NCBI GenBank assembly: GCA_020848745.1
Contig: JADLHM010000125.1
Coordinates: forward strand, 1 to 36,861
DNA length: 36,861 nt
Direction of reading: 5' to 3'
From: Deltaproteobacteria bacterium
GTDB taxonomy: Bacteria > Desulfobacterota > Binatia > UTPRO1
Under the pieces are notes generated by a model. That model was not told the origin of the DNA. It saw only the letters and a list, made by a program, of their open reading frames with translations, and searched no databases. Position numbers and translations under genes: made by a program. Below are positions 7,733-16,979 of the stretch, piece after piece (position 1 is the first letter of the stretch; every line of letters starts with the position of its first letter).

Positions 7733-10700
7733 TCACCCGCGGCCTCCGTGACGACCCCAAGCCGTGCCGGGGCGCGATGCTCGCACGCGCGCCATCGTGT
7801 TCTCGAGCACGAGATACGCGGCCGGCACGACGAAGACCGTGAGCGCCGTGGAGAACACCACGCCGCCCGCGACGGCGATGCCGAGCGGGGCGCGCAGCTC
7901 GCCGCCTGCACCCGAGCCGATCGCGATCGGGAGGATGCCGACGACGGTCGAGATGGCGGTCATGAGAATCGGACGGAAGCGGGTGACCGAGGCCTCGAAC
8001 GTGGCGGTCGCGAGATCGCGGCCCTGCTCGCGCAGCTGATTGGCGAACTCGACGATCAGGATCGAGTTCTTGGTGACGAGCCCGATCAGCATGACGAGGC
8101 CGATCTGGCTGAAGAGGTTCAGCGTGGCGCCGGTCAGCCAGAGCGTGGCGAGGGCGCCCGTGAACGACAGCGCGACCGCGATCATCAAGACGGCCGGGTG
8201 CCAGACGCTCTCGAACTGCGCGGCGAGCACCAGGTAGATGATGACGATCGCGAGGAGATATGCGAAGGCGAGCGCGTTTCCCGACTCGTAGAAGTCTTCC
8301 GACTCGCCCGAGAACGTGAGGCGGTAGCCCGCTGCGTCGCCCGTCACCTCGGTGGCGAGCGCCCTGATGCGATCGAGCGAGGCGCCGAGCGGGACGCCGG
8401 GGAGGAGCGACGCCGAGAGCGTCGCGGAGCGCAGACGATCGAAGTGGGGGAGGCCGCGCGGCGCGGTCGACTCGCGCACCCGCACCACCGACTGGAGCGG
8501 GACGAGCTCGCCGTTCTTGCCGCGGACGTAGAGCTCGAGGAGCTCGCTCGGCCGACGCCGGAACGCCTCCTGGAGCTGCACCATGACCTTGTAGGTCTCA
8601 CCCTCGAGCTTGAAGCGTGAGAGATCGAGGCCGCCGAGGAGGATCTGGAGCGTCGAGGCGATGGTGCGTACCGAGACCCCGAGGTCGGCGGCGCGATTGC
8701 GGTCGATGTCGACCACGACCTGCGGCTTGTTGAGGACGAGGTCGCTCCGGACGTTGACGACGCCGGGAATCTCGCCGGCCCGCCGCGTGATCTCGTTCGC
8801 GAACACCGCGAGCTGCTGGACGTCGGGACCCTGGAGGACGAGCGAGATCGGCGTGGCGTCGAAGCTCGTGCCGAGCGACGGCGGGCTCAGCGGGAACGCC
8901 AGCATTCCGGCGACGCGGTGCAGCCGCGGGTAGAGCGTGCCGATGACGGCCTCTTGCGAGAGCGCGCGCGCTTCCCAGGGATCCAGGGTGACGAACATGC
9001 CGCCCCGGTTGACGGCGCCGGGACCGGCGTTGGCGAAGGCGACCACCGAAAAGGCCTTGGCGACGTTCGGCGCCGACTGGACGATCGCCTCGACCTCGCG
9101 CTGGTAACGATCGGTCTCGAGGAGCGTGGTGCCTTCGGGGGCTTCGGTGATGACGAGGATGTTGCCGCGGTCGGCGTGCGGCACGAACTCGCGCGGCAGG
9201 ACGTACAAGAGCCAGAGGCCGAGCGTGAACCAGGCGGCGCCGACGGCGAGGCAGACGCGGCGGCGATCGAGGGCGACGCCGAGGAGGCGGCGGTAGCCGG
9301 CGGTCAGGTGTTGCAGGGCCCGCTCGAGCCGGAGCTTGACGCCATGCTCGGCGCGGGCCGGGCGGACGAGCCGCGCGCACATCATGGGGGCGAGCGTGAG
9401 GGCGACGAAGCCGGAGATGGCGACGGCGGCGGCGACGGTGACGCCGAACTCGCGGAAGAGCCGGCCCGTCTGATCGGTGAGGAACGCGAGGGGAAGAAAC
9501 ACGGCGATCACCGAGACCGTGGTCGCGAGCACGGCGAACGAGATTTCCTGCATGCCCCGGTGTGCGGCCTCGCGCGGCGGCGTGCCCGACTCGACCCAGC
9601 GCGTGACGTTCTCGAGCACGACGATCGCGTCGTCGACGACCAGGCCGATCGCGAGCGTGAGCCCCATGAGCGTGAGCGTGTTGATCGAGAAGCCGAAGAG
9701 GTCGAGGAAGGCGAAGGTGCCGATCACCGAGACGGGAATCGCCACCGCGGGGACGAGGGTCGCGCGCAGGCTCCGCAGGAAGAGATAGATGACGGCGACC
9801 ACGAGCAGGATGGCCTCGAAGATGGTGCGGGTGACGTCCGCGACCGAGCGGCGAATGAACGTCGATTGATCGTAGGCGACGTCGAGCATCACGTCGGCGG
9901 GCAGCTCGCGGCGGAGCGCCTCGACCTCGGCGAGGACCGCGTCCGCGACCGCGACCGTGTTCGCTTTCGATTGCCGAACGACGCCGAGCGCGACCGACGG
10001 CTTGCCGTTGAAGCGGACGAAGTTGCGGTCGTCCTCGGGGCCGACCTCGACGCGCGCGACGTCGCCGAGGCGGATCGGCTCGCCGGCGCGCTCGGTGATC
10101 ACGAGCGCGCCGAACTCCTCGGCGCTCGCGACCTCGCCGAGGGTCCGGACGGTGAACTCGCGGCGCGCCCCCTCGATGCGTCCGGACGGCAAGTCGACGT
10201 TCTCGCGCGCCAGCGCCTGCTCGACCTCGGCGATCGTCAAATTCGCCGCGGTCAGGCGAACGTTGTCGATCCACACCCGCATCGCGTGCCGCCGCTCGCC
10301 CGCGATGATGATCGTCGCGACGCCGGGCAGCTTGCTCAAACGGTCCTTGAGCCGGGTCTCGGCGATCGTGGAGAGCTCGAGCTGACCGTAGCGCTCGCTC
10401 GCGAGCGCCATCCAGATGATGGGTGCGGCGTCCGCGTCGCTCTTGGCGACGACCGGGTCCTCGACCTCCTCGGGCAAGGTGCCGCGGACGCGGGCCACAC
10501 GGTCGCGCACGTCGTTGGCGGCGTCGTCGACGTTGCGTCCGAGGTCGAACTCGATCGAGATCTCCGAGACCTGCTCGCGGCTGAGCGAGGTCAGATGGCG
10601 GATGCCGTCGATGCCGACGAGCTCGTCCTCGAGCGGCTGGGTGACCGACGTCTCGACGACCTCGGGGGCGGCGCCGGTGTAGATCGTGGAGACCGAGACG

Positions 10701-10831
10701 ATCGGCGGGTCGACGTCGGGGAGCTCCCGGTTCGAGAGGCGCGGCAGCGCGATCACTCCGGCGAGCACGATCACGAGCGACAGCACCGTGGCGAGGACCG
10801 GGCGTTCGATCGAGTGACCGGAGATCCTCAG
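7733..10831 (-). CDS. RND-family efflux pump, inner-membrane permease (AcrB/MdtB-like)
   Basis: A proton-driven drug/solvent exporter of about 1032 residues, a normal AcrB length. The conserved N-terminus I-S-G-H-S-I-E-R-P-V-L-A-T-V-L-S-L can only be included if translation begins at CTG 10831, because the next in-frame start (GTG 10786) falls inside the first membrane helix. The CTG overlaps the stop of the adaptor gene as CTGA and has GGAG seven bases upstream. Other marks are RELPDVDPPIVSVSTIY, the charged TM4 pair in LAIGLVVDDAIVVLENV, and the second half-repeat with LVMLIGLVTKNSILIVEFAN. It forms a complex with the adaptor encoded just upstream. No TolC-type outer-membrane gene is present here. 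Confidence 0.92.
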   Translation of the reverse strand: MRISGHSIERPVLATVLSLVIVLAGVIALPRLSNRELPDVDPPIVSVSTIYTGAAPEVVETSVTQPLEDELVGIDGIRHLTSLSREQVSEISIEFDLGRNVDDAANDVRDRVARVRGTLPEEVEDPVVAKSDADAAPIIWMALASERYGQLELSTIAETRLKDRLSKLPGVATIIIAGERRHAMRVWIDNVRLTAANLTIAEVEQALARENVDLPSGRIEGARREFTVRTLGEVASAEEFGALVITERAGEPIRLGDVARVEVGPEDDRNFVRFNGKPSVALGVVRQSKANTVAVADAVLAEVEALRRELPADVMLDVAYDQSTFIRRSVADVTRTIFEAILLVVAVIYLFLRSLRATLVPAVAIPVSVIGTFAFLDLFGFSINTLTLMGLTLAIGLVVDDAIVVLENVTRWVESGTPPREAAHRGMQEISFAVLATTVSVIAVFLPLAFLTDQTGRLFREFGVTVAAAVAISGFVALTLAPMMCARLVRPARAEHGVKLRLERALQHLTAGYRRLLGVALDRRRVCLAVGAAWFTLGLWLLYVLPREFVPHADRGNILVITEAPEGTTLLETDRYQREVEAIVQSAPNVAKAFSVVAFANAGPGAVNRGGMFVTLDPWEARALSQEAVIGTLYPRLHRVAGMLAFPLSPPSLGTSFDATPISLVLQGPDVQQLAVFANEITRRAGEIPGVVNVRSDLVLNKPQVVVDIDRNRAADLGVSVRTIASTLQILLGGLDLSRFKLEGETYKVMVQLQEAFRRRPSELLELYVRGKNGELVPLQSVVRVRESTAPRGLPHFDRLRSATLSASLLPGVPLGASLDRIRALATEVTGDAAGYRLTFSGESEDFYESGNALAFAYLLAIVIIYLVLAAQFESVWHPAVLMIAVALSFTGALATLWLTGATLNLFSQIGLVMLIGLVTKNSILIVEFANQLREQGRDLATATFEASVTRFRPILMTAISTVVGILPIAIGSGAGGELRAPLGIAVAGGVVFSTALTVFVVPAAYLVLENTMARVRASRPGTAWGRHGGRG

Positions 10832-11904
10832 GGCCGCGCTCCGGGGCTTGCGGTCGGCTTCGCGTCGGCGGCGACGGCTTCCACGCCGATGCCCGGTGCG
10901 AGCTTGTTCGTGCCGGCGACGACGACCACGTCGCCCGCCCGCAGGCCGCTCGTCACCTCGACGATGCCGTGGCGGCGAAGGCCGAGCGCGACGTCCACCG
11001 GCACGGCCTTCTGCGCGGCGTCGATCCGCCAGACGAAGGCGCCGGTGCTGCCGTAGACGACGGCACTGTCGGGCACCGCCAGCACGTTCTCGCGCGTGCC
11101 GAGCCGAGCTTCGACCGTCGCGAAGAGGCCGGGACGGAGCGTCAGATCCGGGTTCGGGATCCGGGCCTTCACGAGCAGGCGGCGGTTCTGCGGGTTCAGG
11201 CTCGGCGCCACGAAGGAAATGGCTCCCGAGAAAACGCGGTCCGGGTACGGCGCGACGCGGATGTCGACCGGCACGCCGACGCGGGCGAGCGGCATCGCCA
11301 GCTCGGGGAGCTGGAAGGCGAGCTCGAGGTCGGCGATCGACTCGACCGTCACGAGGTCGTTCTCGGGCTCGATGCGGGCGCCGAGCGACACCAGCCGGTG
11401 GCCGGCGTACCCGTCGAACGGGGCGGTGATGCGCGTGCGGTCCACCGCGACACGCGCCACCTCGAGGCGGGCTCGCGCCGCCTCGAGCTGCGCGGTGGCG
11501 TCGTCGAGCTGGGAGGGTGCGACGATGCCGTCGTGCGAGAGGTCCTGCATGCGACGGTGGTTCGCGTCGGCGAGGCGGAGCGCCGTCTCGGCCTCGTGCC
11601 GGCGTGCGACCTGCTCGTCGTCGCGGAGGCGGAAGAGCAGCTGGCCGCGGTGCACGGCCTCACCCTCCCGGAACTCGATCGCGGCGACGATGCCCGACAC
11701 CTCGGACCGGACGGTGACCTGCTGCACGGCATTGAGCTGCCCGAGCAGGTCGGCTTCGTTGGCGAGCGCTCGCGGGGTGACGGTGACGACTTCGACGACG
11801 GGTGGCGGCGGTCCGGCCGGGGCGGTTTCGCCGGAACGGCTACAGCCCGAGAGCGCCAGCAACAGTCCCGAGACCGCCGCCGCGAAGGGGCGGCGCAGCC
11901 GCAT
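10828..11904 (-). CDS. RND efflux periplasmic adaptor lipoprotein (membrane fusion protein)
   Basis: A 358-residue HlyD/AcrA-type adaptor. ATG 11904 gives a lipoprotein signal MRLRRPFAAAVSGLLLALSGC with the lipobox LSGC, and AAGGA lies nine bases before it. An upstream in-frame ATG at 11988 would bury the signal and run into the end of the preceding gene. Domains in order: barrel-sandwich (VRSEVSGIVAAIEFREGEAV), helical hairpin (about residues 95-165), second lipoyl half (RTRITAPFDGYAG), beta-barrel and membrane-proximal domain (RENVLAVPDSAVVYG). The stop overlaps the putative CTG start of the pump gene by three bases, which ties their translation together. Confidence 0.92.
   Translation of the reverse strand: MRLRRPFAAAVSGLLLALSGCSRSGETAPAGPPPPVVEVVTVTPRALANEADLLGQLNAVQQVTVRSEVSGIVAAIEFREGEAVHRGQLLFRLRDDEQVARRHEAETALRLADANHRRMQDLSHDGIVAPSQLDDATAQLEAARARLEVARVAVDRTRITAPFDGYAGHRLVSLGARIEPENDLVTVESIADLELAFQLPELAMPLARVGVPVDIRVAPYPDRVFSGAISFVAPSLNPQNRRLLVKARIPNPDLTLRPGLFATVEARLGTRENVLAVPDSAVVYGSTGAFVWRIDAAQKAVPVDVALGLRRHGIVEVTSGLRAGDVVVVAGTNKLAPGIGVEAVAADAKPTASPGARP
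10839..10842 (-). promoter_or_regulatory. Ribosome binding site supporting a CTG start of the RND pump
   Basis: GGAG on the minus strand lies seven bases before CTG 10831. No ATG, GTG or TTG exists in frame near this position, so this site plus the CTGA overlap argues that the pump initiates at CTG by coupling to the adaptor gene. Confidence 0.45.
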
Positions 11905-11978
11905 CACTCGCGTTCCTTCGCTGGCGGTTCGTACCGGGCCAAGCCGGCGCGATCGCGCTGGTCCGATGCGTGCGGCGC

Positions 11979-13358
11979 TCACGGGCATGCGATCACGAAG
12001 ACGTCGGGCGCCGATTCCTCGGCGCGGACGCCGGCGAAGCGGCCGGTCAGCTGCTGCAGGCGGGCGATGCGGGCGTCCACCTCGGCGCGTGTCAGCGGCG
12101 GGAAGCGATGGGCGGTGTACACGGCGGAGTTCTTGTGGGCGTCGAGGCGGGCGTTCCGGAGCTTCTTCCGCCGTCGGCGGAGCGCGTCGACGCGGCTGCG
12201 GAGCCGGGCGGTCCAGGTCGGGACGGGAAGGGGCAGCGCGGCGAGCTCGGCGAGGCGGTCGACGATGCGCTCGGCCGCGAGGCGCCCCGAGAGCGCCGCG
12301 AGGTGGCGGTTCTTGAGCTCGGCCTGCCGCGCGAGCGCGGTCGCGCTCGGCGCGAGGGCGCCCGCGAGCGCCCGCTCACAGCCCGCGATCAGGTCGCGTG
12401 CGCTTTCGGCGGCGACCGAGAGCTCGTTCGGGAGCGCCAGGTCGAGATCCTCCTCGCGCCACGGTCGATACGCGAGCACGGGCGTGCCGAGGAGGTTCGC
12501 CTCGATCCCGGTCGTGCAGCCGTTGTGGAGGACGACCGCCGCGGCGAGGAGCCACGGTACGACGCTGCCCTCGTACAGCACCTCGACGTTCGGCAGGCCG
12601 GCCGCGGCCGCGCGCCAGGTCTCCGGGTTCTCGGCCGGATGGGGCCGCACCACGATCGCGCGCTCGGGGAACGCGCGCGCGAGCGCGGGCAACACGGCGC
12701 GGAATGCGTCGAAGAGCTTGCGTCGATGGGCGGCGAGGCGGCTCTGGAAGGCGTCCGCTTCCGGGTCGGACTCCGGCCGGCTCGCGGGCGCGACCGACCG
12801 CGCCTCGTGCGCGCCGTGGCGCGGCACGAAGTGGTTGACGCTCCCGAAGTTGCTGTTGATGAGAATGGGCCGGCCGAAGCGGGCTTCGACCGCACGCCGC
12901 TCGCCGTCGAAGAAGCCGCGGAGCTCGGGGCGCATGAGATCGACGCGCGCGTTCCCGGTCACGTGGATCGGCTGCGCCCGCCACGCCGGCGCGGCGCGCC
13001 AGTTGTCGGCGTTCGCCTCTCCCCACGCGAAGAGCTCCTCGGTGAGATCCATGACGGGCGCCGCGACGCGCGCCGCGAGGTAGCGCGCGCGCGAGTACCA
13101 GACGAGCCCTTCCTCGTCGAGCGCGACGACGCGGTGACCGAGCGCGCGCAGGATGCCCGTCATCTTGAGACTGCTCCGGAAGAGGTCCTTCGCGAGCCAC
13201 ACGGAGCGCGGCAACGCGGCGACCTGCAGATGGATGGCGGTGCGCGATCCCACCACCGTCCGCAGCCCCCGCTCGGCGGCGACGCAGGCGAGGAGGAGCT
13301 TGGCGTCGAACTCGCGGCTACGCGTCTCGGACGGGACGATCAGGCCGCTCGGACTCAC
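11979..13358 (-). CDS. Surface carbohydrate biosynthesis protein (GT-B-like)
   Basis: A 459-residue protein starting at GTG 13358, whose GTGA overlaps the stop of neuC. It resembles the surface-polysaccharide biosynthesis family with a glycosyltransferase-B-like fold. MSPSGLIVPSETRSREFDAK and LLACVAAERGLRTVVGS form the N-terminal Rossmann half. IVVRPHPAENPETW and LHNGCTTGIEANLLGTPVLA form the C-terminal nucleotide-sugar or glycerophosphate-transferase-like half. The last 90 residues are Arg/Lys-rich and helical. Its place as fourth gene after neuA-neuB-neuC suggests it uses or transfers the nonulosonic acid. I cannot tell transferase from polymer-handling function. Confidence 0.75.
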   Translation of the reverse strand: MSPSGLIVPSETRSREFDAKLLLACVAAERGLRTVVGSRTAIHLQVAALPRSVWLAKDLFRSSLKMTGILRALGHRVVALDEEGLVWYSRARYLAARVAAPVMDLTEELFAWGEANADNWRAAPAWRAQPIHVTGNARVDLMRPELRGFFDGERRAVEARFGRPILINSNFGSVNHFVPRHGAHEARSVAPASRPESDPEADAFQSRLAAHRRKLFDAFRAVLPALARAFPERAIVVRPHPAENPETWRAAAAGLPNVEVLYEGSVVPWLLAAAVVLHNGCTTGIEANLLGTPVLAYRPWREEDLDLALPNELSVAAESARDLIAGCERALAGALAPSATALARQAELKNRHLAALSGRLAAERIVDRLAELAALPLPVPTWTARLRSRVDALRRRRKKLRNARLDAHKNSAVYTAHRFPPLTRAEVDARIARLQQLTGRFAGVRAEESAPDVFVIACP

Positions 13359-14521
13359 CCGTCGTCCCTGAAAACGAGGCGCTTCTCGGAAGCGAGCGGC
13401 ACCTCGGCGAGCAGCGTCGCCATGCGCGCACCGGCATGGCCGTCGCCGTAGAAGTCGGTGCGGACCTCGCGCCGGTCGGCCATCGCGCTGCGCACGGCGG
13501 CGATGATCGCGTCCCGATCGTAGTCGACGTCGGTTACGTTCGTGCCGCGATCCCGTCCGGCCTGGCGGCTTCCGACGTTCACCGCCCGAACGCCGAGCCA
13601 CGAGCACTCCCGGATCGCGACGCTCGAGTTCCCGACGATGCAGTGCGCGCCCGCCAGCAGGCGGATGAAGTCCTCGGGTGGGAGGTTCTTGAAGAAGTGG
13701 ACGTTCGCGACGGCGTGGGTCTCGCGGTAGGCGCGGATGCCGCGCGAGGTGCCGTCGGAGCCGGCGTCGACGTTCGGCCAGAACCAGAGCGTCGGGAGCC
13801 CGAGCGCGTCGACTGCCTGCAACGTCTCTTCGACGTGGGCGCGGGCGCGCTCCCACTCGGTCGTCACCGGGTGCTGCAGCACGACCAGGTAGCCCCGCGA
13901 GAGGTCGAGGCGCGCGCCGACGCCGCCGAAGCGCCCGACCGTCCCGAGGTCGAGCGGCCCCTTGGCGACGGCCTCGCGCGCGAGGTCGATCGACGGGCAG
14001 CCCGTCACGAAGACGCGGTCGGGCCGCTCGCCCATGCGCACCACGCGCTCCGCCGCCGGCGCCGAGGCGACGAAGTGGACGTCGGCGAGCTTGGTGACGG
14101 CGTGGCGGACTTTCTCGTCGATCGAGCCCGTGATCTCGCCGCCCTGCACGTGGACGAGCGGGATGTTCATGTAGGCGGCGGCGATCGCGGTCGCGATCGT
14201 CTCGAAGCGGTCGGCGACCGTCACGACGGCGCTCGGGCGGAGATCGTCGAAGATCGTCGCCAGCTCGGCGAGACCGAGCCCCGTGCTCTTGGCGGAGGTG
14301 ACGGGGTGCTCGCCCTCGACGATCATGTAGACCTTGCGGTCGACGCGAAAGCCTTCGTCCTCGATGACCTTCACGGTGTTGCCGTAGCGGTCGAGGAGGG
14401 CCGAGGCGCCGACGACGAGCTGGAGCTCGAGGGACGGGTGGGCGCGGATGGCCGCAAGCGCGGTCCGGATGCGCGCGTAGCTCGGGCGCGCCGTCACGAC
14501 GACGCAGATCCGCCGCGTCAT
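13355..14521 (-). CDS. neuC: UDP-N-acetylglucosamine 2-epimerase, hydrolysing (NeuC-like)
   Basis: A 388-residue enzyme that would turn UDP-GlcNAc (or a related UDP-sugar) into ManNAc and UDP, the first step of sialic-acid synthesis. MTRRICVVVTARPSYARIRT is the family N-terminus. VADRFETIATAIAA, VHVQGGEITGSIDEKVRHA and CIVGNSSVAIRECSWLG carry the substrate-binding residues. Start and stop overlap its neighbours by 4 bp on both sides (ATGA with neuB, GTGA with the next gene), so it lies inside an operon. A legionaminic-acid pathway hydrolysing epimerase is the main alternative. Confidence 0.87.
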   Translation of the reverse strand: MTRRICVVVTARPSYARIRTALAAIRAHPSLELQLVVGASALLDRYGNTVKVIEDEGFRVDRKVYMIVEGEHPVTSAKSTGLGLAELATIFDDLRPSAVVTVADRFETIATAIAAAYMNIPLVHVQGGEITGSIDEKVRHAVTKLADVHFVASAPAAERVVRMGERPDRVFVTGCPSIDLAREAVAKGPLDLGTVGRFGGVGARLDLSRGYLVVLQHPVTTEWERARAHVEETLQAVDALGLPTLWFWPNVDAGSDGTSRGIRAYRETHAVANVHFFKNLPPEDFIRLLAGAHCIVGNSSVAIRECSWLGVRAVNVGSRQAGRDRGTNVTDVDYDRDAIIAAVRSAMADRREVRTDFYGDGHAGARMATLLAEVPLASEKRLVFRDDG

Positions 14522-15582
14522 GCGCCCTCGAGATCCTCGCAGGCGAGGAGCTGGTCGCGCGTGAGCGCACGGGCGAGGCGGCGGCCGAGGATGGTCGGCA
14601 GATCCTTCGGCGGGATGCCGGTTCCGGGCTTCTTCAGCGCTACGTGCTCGCGCGCGAGCACGGTCCCGGCCGGCAGGTCGCGGGCCGCGACGATGCTGCG
14701 CTGGAAGATGCCGCGCAGCGCCGCCACCTCGGCGGCGGCCGCGGCCTTGTCGACCGGATGCGCGCGCATCGTCTCGACGAAGCGCACGCCGCGCACCAGC
14801 TCGCGGAGCTCGTCGGTCGTGACCGACGCGATCACGTCGGGCCCGAACATCTCACGCGACAGCGTCACGTGCACCTCCACCATCTCGACCCCGTACGTCG
14901 CGGCGGCGATCGCCGGGAAGATCGTCGCCGAGTGGTCGGAGAGGCCGACCGCCGTCGCGTAGCGCGTGCGCAGCGCGTCGATCACCTCGAGGCCGACGTG
15001 CTCGGGCGGGCAGGGATAGCGCGAGCTGCACTGGAGGACGGCGAGCGGCGCGCCCGCGCGCTGCACGCGCGCCACGGCGGCGTCGAGCTCGTCCCACGTG
15101 CTCATGCCCGATGAGAGGATCACCGGCTGCCCGGTCGCGGCGCAGGCGTCGACGAGCTCGTCGTGCGTCACCTCGCCCGAGGCGATCTTCCAGCCGGCGA
15201 CCCCGACCCGCCGCAGCAGCGCGATCGACTCCAGCGAGAAGGGCGACGAGAGGAAGAAGAGGCCGCAGTCGTCGGCGTGCGTGCGCAGGCCCTCCCACTG
15301 CTCGGCCGTGAACTCCATACGGCGCCAGTAGTCGATGCGGCGGTCGTCCTGGAGGCTGAAGCGCTTCCGCCACGGCTCCGACGGCGTGCTCTCGGCGGCG
15401 GCGATGTGGGTCTGGAACTTCACCGCGTCGGCGCCGGTCTTGGCGATGGCGTCGATGAACGCGTGCGCCATCCCGAGGCTGCCGTCGTGGGCCTGCGCGA
15501 CCTCGCCGACGATCGTACACGCCCGCCCTGGGGCGGGATCGTGGAGCCAGGTCGGGCGGCGAGCCAGGGCGGAGTCGGTCAT
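14518..15582 (-). CDS. neuB: N-acetylneuraminate (nonulosonate) synthase with SAF domain
   Basis: A 354-residue synthase that condenses ManNAc (or an analogue) with phosphoenolpyruvate. The TIM barrel carries CTIVGEVAQAHDGSLGMAHA, GADAVKFQTHIAA, WKIASGEVTHDELV and ILSSGMSTWDELDAAV. The C-terminal 60 residues form an SAF/antifreeze-like domain (SIVAARDLPAGTVLAREHVA, KKPGTGIPP). It starts at ATG 15582, 11 bp after neuA, and its stop overlaps neuC as ATGA. Whether the product is Neu5Ac, legionaminic or another nonulosonic acid cannot be decided from the sequence alone. Confidence 0.9.
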   Translation of the reverse strand: MTDSALARRPTWLHDPAPGRACTIVGEVAQAHDGSLGMAHAFIDAIAKTGADAVKFQTHIAAAESTPSEPWRKRFSLQDDRRIDYWRRMEFTAEQWEGLRTHADDCGLFFLSSPFSLESIALLRRVGVAGWKIASGEVTHDELVDACAATGQPVILSSGMSTWDELDAAVARVQRAGAPLAVLQCSSRYPCPPEHVGLEVIDALRTRYATAVGLSDHSATIFPAIAAATYGVEMVEVHVTLSREMFGPDVIASVTTDELRELVRGVRFVETMRAHPVDKAAAAAEVAALRGIFQRSIVAARDLPAGTVLAREHVALKKPGTGIPPKDLPTILGRRLARALTRDQLLACEDLEGA

Positions 15583-15593
15583 CGCGCGCCAGC

Positions 15594-16307
15594 CTACGCC
15601 AGCCCGCGCGCGAGCAGAAGCTCCGCGAAGGCGAGGTCGAGCGGGTCGTCGACGTTCACCATCGGACCCTCGAGCACGACCCCGACGCAGTCGTGCTCGA
15701 CGATCCAGTCGTGGTCGAGGAGGGTGTCGCGGCGGACCGCGTAGCAGACGCCGTTGCGCGTGAAGCTCGCGGGGATGGTCTGTCGATTGGCGTGGCGCGC
15801 GCCCTCCGGGAGCACGAAGGAGAGTACGCCGTCGGCGCTTCGCCGCAGCGTCTTCTCGGGCGTGTAGTGGCCCGGCACCCGGCTCACCGTGGCGGCCGCG
15901 CGGTGATCCCCGTCGACGAGCGCGGTGATCGTGCGCTCCACGTCTTCGGCGCGCCGGAACGGCGACGTCGGTTGCAGGTAGATGGAGACGTCGAAGGACG
16001 CGCCGAAGACACGCTCGCTCTCGCGCCAGGCGTGCGCCCACACGGCCGCGCCCGTGCTCGCGTCGGTTGCGAGCTCGGGCGGGCGCATGAACGGGACGTC
16101 GAGCCCGTGCGCTCGGCCTTCCGCCGCGATCTCCGCGTCGTCGGTGCTGAGGACCGCACGATCGATCCACGCGAGAGCGCGCACGACGGCGCCCGTCCGC
16201 GCGATCAGGCTCTGTCCACCCACGTGCGTCAGGTTCTTGCGTGGGATGCCCTTGCTCCCGCCGCGCGCCGGCACCACCGCGAGCACGCGCCGACCCTGCC
16301 AACTCAC
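15594..16307 (-). CDS. neuA: CMP-N-acetylneuraminate cytidylyltransferase
   Basis: A 237-residue enzyme that activates the nonulosonic acid with CTP. VLAVVPARGGSKGIPRKNL is the CTP-binding signature at the N-terminus. AVLSTDDAEIA, IYLQPTSPFRRAEDV and FTRNGVCYAVRRDTLL follow in family order. The start is GTG 16307, preceded by GGAAAGG at suitable distance; no ATG lies closer to the signature. It is the first gene of the minus-strand run neuA-neuB-neuC-surface-carbohydrate gene. Its promoter should lie in the 165 bp shared with the divergent membrane methyltransferase gene. Confidence 0.9.
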   Translation of the reverse strand: MSWQGRRVLAVVPARGGSKGIPRKNLTHVGGQSLIARTGAVVRALAWIDRAVLSTDDAEIAAEGRAHGLDVPFMRPPELATDASTGAAVWAHAWRESERVFGASFDVSIYLQPTSPFRRAEDVERTITALVDGDHRAAATVSRVPGHYTPEKTLRRSADGVLSFVLPEGARHANRQTIPASFTRNGVCYAVRRDTLLDHDWIVEHDCVGVVLEGPMVNVDDPLDLAFAELLLARGLA

Positions 16308-16472
16308 GGGCGCCTTTCCCCGGGCAGGGAACGGCCACGAGCGCGGTGGTACGCAGGGGCGCGGTCCTGTCGCGTCCGCTCGGGGTGGATGAAAGGCCTG
16401 TCGCGCATCGACCCTCGGGTGTGCTACCGCAGCCGCGTCCGAAGCGAAAGCCGAAGGGAGGTCCCAGACGCC

Positions 16473-16946
16473 GTGCTCGCTCTTCGCGCGCTGCTCGCGG
16501 TCGTCGCGCTCCCGGGGGCGGCGACCGTCTTTCTGCCCTGGATGCTCTTGCGAATGAGCGGCGCGGATGCGCCGCCGTCCGCGGCCCGCGCGGCCGGAGC
16601 GACCCTCATCGCCGTCGGGGCGAGCGTGGTCGCGTGGTGCGTGGTCGACTTCGTGCGCGTCGGGCGCGGCACGCTCGCGCCGATCGACCCCCCGACCGTC
16701 CTCGTGCGTCGCGGGCTCTATCGCGTCGTCCGGAACCCCATGTACGTGGGCGTCCTCACGGTGCTGGTCGGCGAGGCGCTCGCCTTCGGTGCGTGGCCGA
16801 TCGCGGCGTGGGCCGTCTGCCTCGCCGTCGGCTTCCACGCGCGCGTCGTTCGCTACGAGGAGCCCGTGCTGCGCGCGACGTTCGGCGCCGCGTTCGACGA
16901 GTATTGCCGGCGCGTGCCGCGCTGGCTCCCGGCGCTCCGCGGCTGA
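16473..16946 (+). CDS. Isoprenylcysteine carboxyl methyltransferase-family membrane protein
   Basis: A 157-residue integral membrane protein, if started at GTG 16473 behind a GGGAGG site. Three or four hydrophobic segments are visible (ALRALLAVVALPGAATVFLP; AGATLIAVGASVVAWCVVDF; VGVLTVLVGEALAFGAWPI). The signature RGLYRVVRNPMYVGVL and the C-terminal Y-E-E-P-x-L-R-x-x-F-G-x-x-F-D-E-Y-C-R-R-V-P-R-W-L-P are diagnostic of the ICMT/PEMT-like methyltransferase family (S-adenosylmethionine-dependent). An upstream ATG (16389) is possible but would add a non-conserved leader. Bacterial members rarely have a known substrate. It converges on ccr with 33 bp between them. Confidence 0.85.
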   Translation: MLALRALLAVVALPGAATVFLPWMLLRMSGADAPPSAARAAGATLIAVGASVVAWCVVDFVRVGRGTLAPIDPPTVLVRRGLYRVVRNPMYVGVLTVLVGEALAFGAWPIAAWAVCLAVGFHARVVRYEEPVLRATFGAAFDEYCRRVPRWLPALRG

Positions 16947-16979
16947 GTCTTTCGCTGCGACCGCGCCGCGCGCCGACTC

